Assembly (NCBI GenBank): GCA_019247895.1
Contig: JAFBAF010000065.1
Coordinates: 1-47,222 of the forward strand
Length of the DNA: 47,222 nucleotides
Direction: 5' to 3'
Origin: Parafilimonas sp.
Lineage (GTDB): Bacteria > Bacteroidota > Bacteroidia > Chitinophagales > Chitinophagaceae
Shown piece by piece: positions 44,901 to 47,222 of the stretch. Under the pieces are notes generated by a model. The model was given only the letters and a program-made list of their open reading frames with translations. It ran no database searches and was not told where the DNA came from. Position numbers and translations under genes: made by a program. Positions within the stretch are counted from its first letter, which is position 1. The number at the start of each line of letters is the position of its first letter.

Positions 44901-45306
44901 ATCGTCAACTACATTAACTGCAAACTGGTTTGCTAATACCATTTTTATAAACAATGGAAAAATGAATTTTAAGGCAGTACCAATGCCGGTGCAGGCGCAG
45001 CTTTCATCATACAGAACCGCGACTGTTGTTGATGCAAATGGCGATAACCTTCCCGATATTTTGTTAGGCGGAAATTATTACGATAATAATATTCAAATGG
45101 GAAGATATGATGCTGATTATGGAACTATATTAATAAATAAGGGCAATGACAATTTTGTTGCTACGTCATTAAATGGCTTAACTGTAAAAGGGCAGGTGCG
45201 TTCAATAAAACCGATTAAACTCATCAATAGCAAACAAGCCTTTGTGTTTGCGCGAAATAACGACAGCACTCTGATGATTGATTTTAAAAGCCAGCCGTTA
45301 CACTAA
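41965..45306 (+). CDS. CRTAC1-like lipoprotein with VCBS/FG-GAP repeats and UnbV/ASPIC domain (2)
   Basis: A 1113-aa tandem paralogue of the preceding protein, with the same architecture. It has a lipoprotein signal (YVLLYFVLCAAC), repeats such as DFNNDGLIDLFF, DINNDGLLDLYV, DYDGDGDLDMYL and DLDGDGDLDIVV, the UnbV/ASPIC region near 520-595 (INAVGSKIIVFAKNDIRTYEKFPLHGFLSSAEIPIHIGF), and a second repeat block to the C-terminus. The Asp-rich loops bind calcium in the family. Its last codon is 5 bp from the stop of mutS on the other strand, with no separate terminator visible between them. Confidence 0.85.
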   Translation: MIQCKKYELYVLLYFVLCAACSSKKNLPVFEVLNAKQTGLDFVNKLTPTNDFNVFHYMYFYNGAGVAAGDFNNDGLIDLFFASNQGQNKLYLNTGNMHFKDVTAEAHIPNDGGWSTGVSVVDINNDGLLDLYVCRVGKYETLNSHNEFLICKGIDKNGVPYYEDEAKQLGVDFSGFSTQAAFFDYDGDGDLDMYLLNHSIHQNGTFGLRSLLINTKSDVSGDHFYRNDNGHFTDITKDIGINSSVLGYGLGLSIADINMDGWPDIYVGNDFHEKDYLYINDHDGSFKEEDSTSFMHTSQYTMGVDVADVNNDALPEIVSMDMLPSDPYILKRSLGEDENDLFKQKIKYGYSYQFTRNNLQYNRGNGTFSEVGLYAGIAATDWSWSPLWVDFDNDGLKDLFISNGIPKRLNDIDYVNYVSNDQVQMDIRLNNAETKDMSLIDKFPEIKIPNKFYKNDGLLEFTDIASSIKNDQSTFSNGALAADLDGDGDLDIVVNNIDAPAMIYENKSNDNKQKDFIEFKLKGTPQNINAVGSKIIVFAKNDIRTYEKFPLHGFLSSAEIPIHIGFKNASVDSVVLIWPDNSYQKINWQSDTGKIVRVNYAAGLPKFDYDELKKYAVNPSKPVEDITHQVDFNYKHEENDFPEFDREPLIPHMNSTEGPALAVGDINHDGLDDVFIGASKLYKPAVFIQTLSGKFAKANEPALDRDSVYEDVDACWADVNGDANADLIIASGGNEYFGTDSNLLPRVYLNDGKGNLTRKFDAFSNIYTTQACVVPYDFNHDGHVDLFIGSRVVQFHYGDTPQSYLLMNDGTGKFKDVTNQYAKELMNVGMITNAVWCDIDKDGNKDLILSLDWGGIVAFMNDNGHFTKKVLTDKHGWWNFVYPCDVDNDGDVDLVAGNLGLNSRLKANDAQPVRLYINDFDDNGNKEQILTYYLNNKEIPFANKDELQKQMPSLKKKYLYAGDFAKASLSDIFTQSKLKSSTTLTANWFANTIFINNGKMNFKAVPMPVQAQLSSYRTATVVDANGDNLPDILLGGNYYDNNIQMGRYDADYGTILINKGNDNFVATSLNGLTVKGQVRSIKPIKLINSKQAFVFARNNDSTLMIDFKSQPLH

Positions 45307-45311
45307 ACCAG

Positions 45312-47222
45312 TTACTTCAATAAATTTTTTATTTCGTTCAATCTCATTAATGCTTCAACTGGAGTTAAGCGGTTAATGTCGGTATTTTCAAGCAATTCTC
45401 TTATTGATGCAAAAGTTGCAGAGTGCTCATCAAATATAGAAAGCTGCAATTGATGCGATGCAATTTTTTTGATGTTGATGTTATGACTGCCACTTTGCTT
45501 TGATTCCAACTGTTTTAAAACATCATTAGCGCGATCAATTAATTGTGGCGGCATGCCGGCCATTTTCGCAACATGAATACCGAAGCTATGTGTGCTTCCG
45601 CCTGGCGCGAGTTTGCGTAAGAAAATAATTTTATTGCCAACTTCTTTATTAGTTATATGAAAGTTTTTTATGCGTGGAAATGTATTTTCCAGTTCGTTCA
45701 ACTCATGATAATGTGTAGCAAATAAAGTTTTGGGAACGCACGATGAATTATGCAAAAACTCCGCAATGCTCCAGGCAATGGAAATGCCATCATATGTTGA
45801 AGTACCGCGGCCAATTTCATCAAGCAATATTAAACTGCGTGATGAAATATTATTGATGATACTTGCAGTTTCATTCATTTCTACCATGAATGTACTTTCG
45901 CCACCACTTAAATTATCACTCGCGCCAACGCGTGTAAAAATTTTATCTGTTAATGGAACTTTTGCTTCATCTGCCGAAACAAAACTGCCCATGTGTGCAA
46001 GTAAAGTAATTAATGCGGTTTGTCGTAACAAAGCGCTTTTGCCGCTCATGTTGGGGCCGGTAAGAATAATGATTTGTTGTGATGATGGATCAAGCAAAAT
46101 ATCATTTGAAATATATTGCTCGCCTGGTGCTAAATTTTTTTCAATAACTGGATGCCGGCTTGCTTTTAAATGTAATTCATTGCCGTCATGCAATTGAGGC
46201 TTTTTATAATTATATTGAATTGCATTTTGCGCGAAACAACATAAACAATCAAGAATCGCCAGCACACTTCCGTTGTTTTGAATCGGCGCAATAAAATCTT
46301 GCAATTCTGTTAATAGTTTATCATACAACTCCGTTTCAAGTTGTAAAATTTTATCTTCTGCGCCTGTAATCTTTTCTTCATATTCTTTAAGTTCAGCTGT
46401 TATATAACGTTCCGCATTTGCCAAGGTTTGCTTGCGCATCCATGTTGCAGGCACTTTGGTTTTATGTGAATTGGTTACTTCTAAAAAATATCCGAACACA
46501 TTATTAAAACCAATCTTCAATGTTGTTATGCCTGTTATTTCTGCTTCGCGTTGTTGAATGTTGATGAGATATTGTTTGCCACCATTTGCAATTTCTTTTA
46601 GTTCATCCAAATCTTTATTAACACCTTTTTTTATAGCGCCGCCTTTATTTACAGCAACCGGCGGCACTTCTGTTATTTCATTGAATATTTTTTCTGAAAT
46701 ATAATTGCAAGCATTTATCGAAGCTGCTAATCTTTTTAAATATTCGTTGTTTGATGCGCTGCATACAGTTTTTATTTGTTCGGTGTATTGCAAGCCTTTT
46801 GCAAGCTGCATTACATCTCTTGGGTTAATTTTTTTTGTTGGGATCTTACTCACCAATCTTTCAATATCGCCGCATTGTTTTGTTAGTTGCTGAATTTGTT
46901 TTCTAAGATCAGTTTGCAAGATGAGGTATTCAACAGCGTTTAATCTTTCATTAATCTTCTTAGCATCTTTCAAAGGCAAGAGCAGCCAGCGTTTCAGCAA
47001 ACGAGCCCCCATAGGGCTTACGGTATTATCCAACACTTTTAATAAACTTAACTGTTGATCATTACCTGTATTTACTAACTCCAGATTGCGAATGGTAAAA
47101 CGATCCATCCACAAATAATCTTCTTTCTCTAACCGTTGAATGTTTGTGATGTGCTGAAGATTGGGATGCTCGGTTTCTTTTAAATAATGCAACACTGCGC
47201 CGGCAGCAATAATGCCGCATTG
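45312..47222 (-). CDS. mutS: DNA mismatch repair ATPase MutS (5' partial, C-terminal part)
   Basis: The mismatch-recognition ATPase of DNA repair; the window holds the part from the connector/core domain to the C-terminus. Walker A is GPNMSGKSALLRQTAL and Walker B is LILLDEIGRGTSTYDG; the helix-turn-helix/dimer end includes GIHVAKMAGMPPQLIDRANDVLKQLE. The lever and clamp domains precede them (RLLKRWLLLPLKDAKKINERLNAVEYL, NKGGAIKKGVNKDLDELKEIANGGKQYL). The track starts at a GTG (47195), but the frame is open to the window edge (CGIIAAGAVLHYLKETEHPNLQHI), so that GTG is internal and the N-terminus lies outside. Convergent with the preceding lipoprotein gene. Confidence 0.95.
   Translation of the reverse strand, partial: QCGIIAAGAVLHYLKETEHPNLQHITNIQRLEKEDYLWMDRFTIRNLELVNTGNDQQLSLLKVLDNTVSPMGARLLKRWLLLPLKDAKKINERLNAVEYLILQTDLRKQIQQLTKQCGDIERLVSKIPTKKINPRDVMQLAKGLQYTEQIKTVCSASNNEYLKRLAASINACNYISEKIFNEITEVPPVAVNKGGAIKKGVNKDLDELKEIANGGKQYLINIQQREAEITGITTLKIGFNNVFGYFLEVTNSHKTKVPATWMRKQTLANAERYITAELKEYEEKITGAEDKILQLETELYDKLLTELQDFIAPIQNNGSVLAILDCLCCFAQNAIQYNYKKPQLHDGNELHLKASRHPVIEKNLAPGEQYISNDILLDPSSQQIIILTGPNMSGKSALLRQTALITLLAHMGSFVSADEAKVPLTDKIFTRVGASDNLSGGESTFMVEMNETASIINNISSRSLILLDEIGRGTSTYDGISIAWSIAEFLHNSSCVPKTLFATHYHELNELENTFPRIKNFHITNKEVGNKIIFLRKLAPGGSTHSFGIHVAKMAGMPPQLIDRANDVLKQLESKQSGSHNINIKKIASHQLQLSIFDEHSATFASIRELLENTDINRLTPVEALMRLNEIKNLLK

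Noticed and set aside
45730-46197. 155-aa plus-strand ORF opposite mutS
   Set aside because: It runs antisense to the MutS Walker region and shows no domain; typical shadow of a conserved gene.
1-47222. CRISPR arrays, insertion sequences, tRNA or rRNA genes
   Set aside because: I saw no regularly spaced repeats, no transposase motifs with terminal repeats and no cloverleaf-like or rRNA-like sequence in the intergenic regions.

Overview
The window comes from an AT-rich member of the Bacteroidota, most likely a Chitinophagaceae-like or related gliding or soil/aquatic lineage. The support is a type IX secretion (T9SS) C-terminal sorting domain, a SusC/SusD pair, RemB/Wzi-like barrels, a PorG/DUF6089-like barrel, UnbV/ASPIC-VCBS lipoproteins, and promoters of the Bacteroidota type (TTTG-N18-TAnnTTTG). 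The lineage is inferred from gene content only; no rRNA or tRNA gene is visible. No mobile element or CRISPR array was seen.

Positions 1-28440 are one large exopolysaccharide (EPS)/capsule locus whose left end is cut by the window. Its first part holds a SAM methyltransferase (partial), a GT8 and a GT4 glycosyltransferase, an exosortase-family gene on the opposite strand, and a WcaF-like acetyltransferase closed by a strong terminator. Next come three secretion-related genes: a T9SS cargo protein, a tiny exported protein with a PxD/hydrophobic/basic C-terminus that looks like an exosortase sorting signal, and a PorG-like barrel. A good promoter at about 8025-8054 then starts the main operon. 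It encodes the initiating sugar-phosphate transferase, Wza-like export lipoprotein, Wzc-like tyrosine kinase with a Tyr-Gly tail, Wzy-like polymerase, beta-helix (pectate-lyase-like) protein, Wzx flippase, GT4 and GT26 glycosyltransferases, a GDP-mannose 3,5-epimerase homologue, a cupin and two Wzi/RemB-like barrels. Five separate, mutually divergent sulfotransferases are interspersed.

Read together, the locus should build, polymerise, export and surface-attach a heavily sulfated polysaccharide that probably contains L-galactose or L-gulose, made from GDP-mannose. This chemistry is better known from red and green algae and animals than from bacterial capsules. The exosortase and its candidate substrate beside it suggest a protein-sorting step tied to the polysaccharide. 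This is the most promising candidate for an undescribed system in the window.

Positions 28441-33706 are mostly housekeeping genes: a YcxB-like membrane protein, a GNAT acetyltransferase, acpP-fabF-rnc (with a hairpin terminator between acpP and fabF), an SGNH-hydrolase-like lipoprotein, methylmalonyl-CoA epimerase and an IscA/ErpA-type Fe-S carrier. Positions 33707-45306 are a nutrient-uptake locus: SusC and SusD, a terminator, then two large tandem CRTAC1-like (VCBS plus UnbV/ASPIC) lipoproteins. The right edge holds the C-terminal two thirds or so of mutS on the minus strand, cut by the window end.
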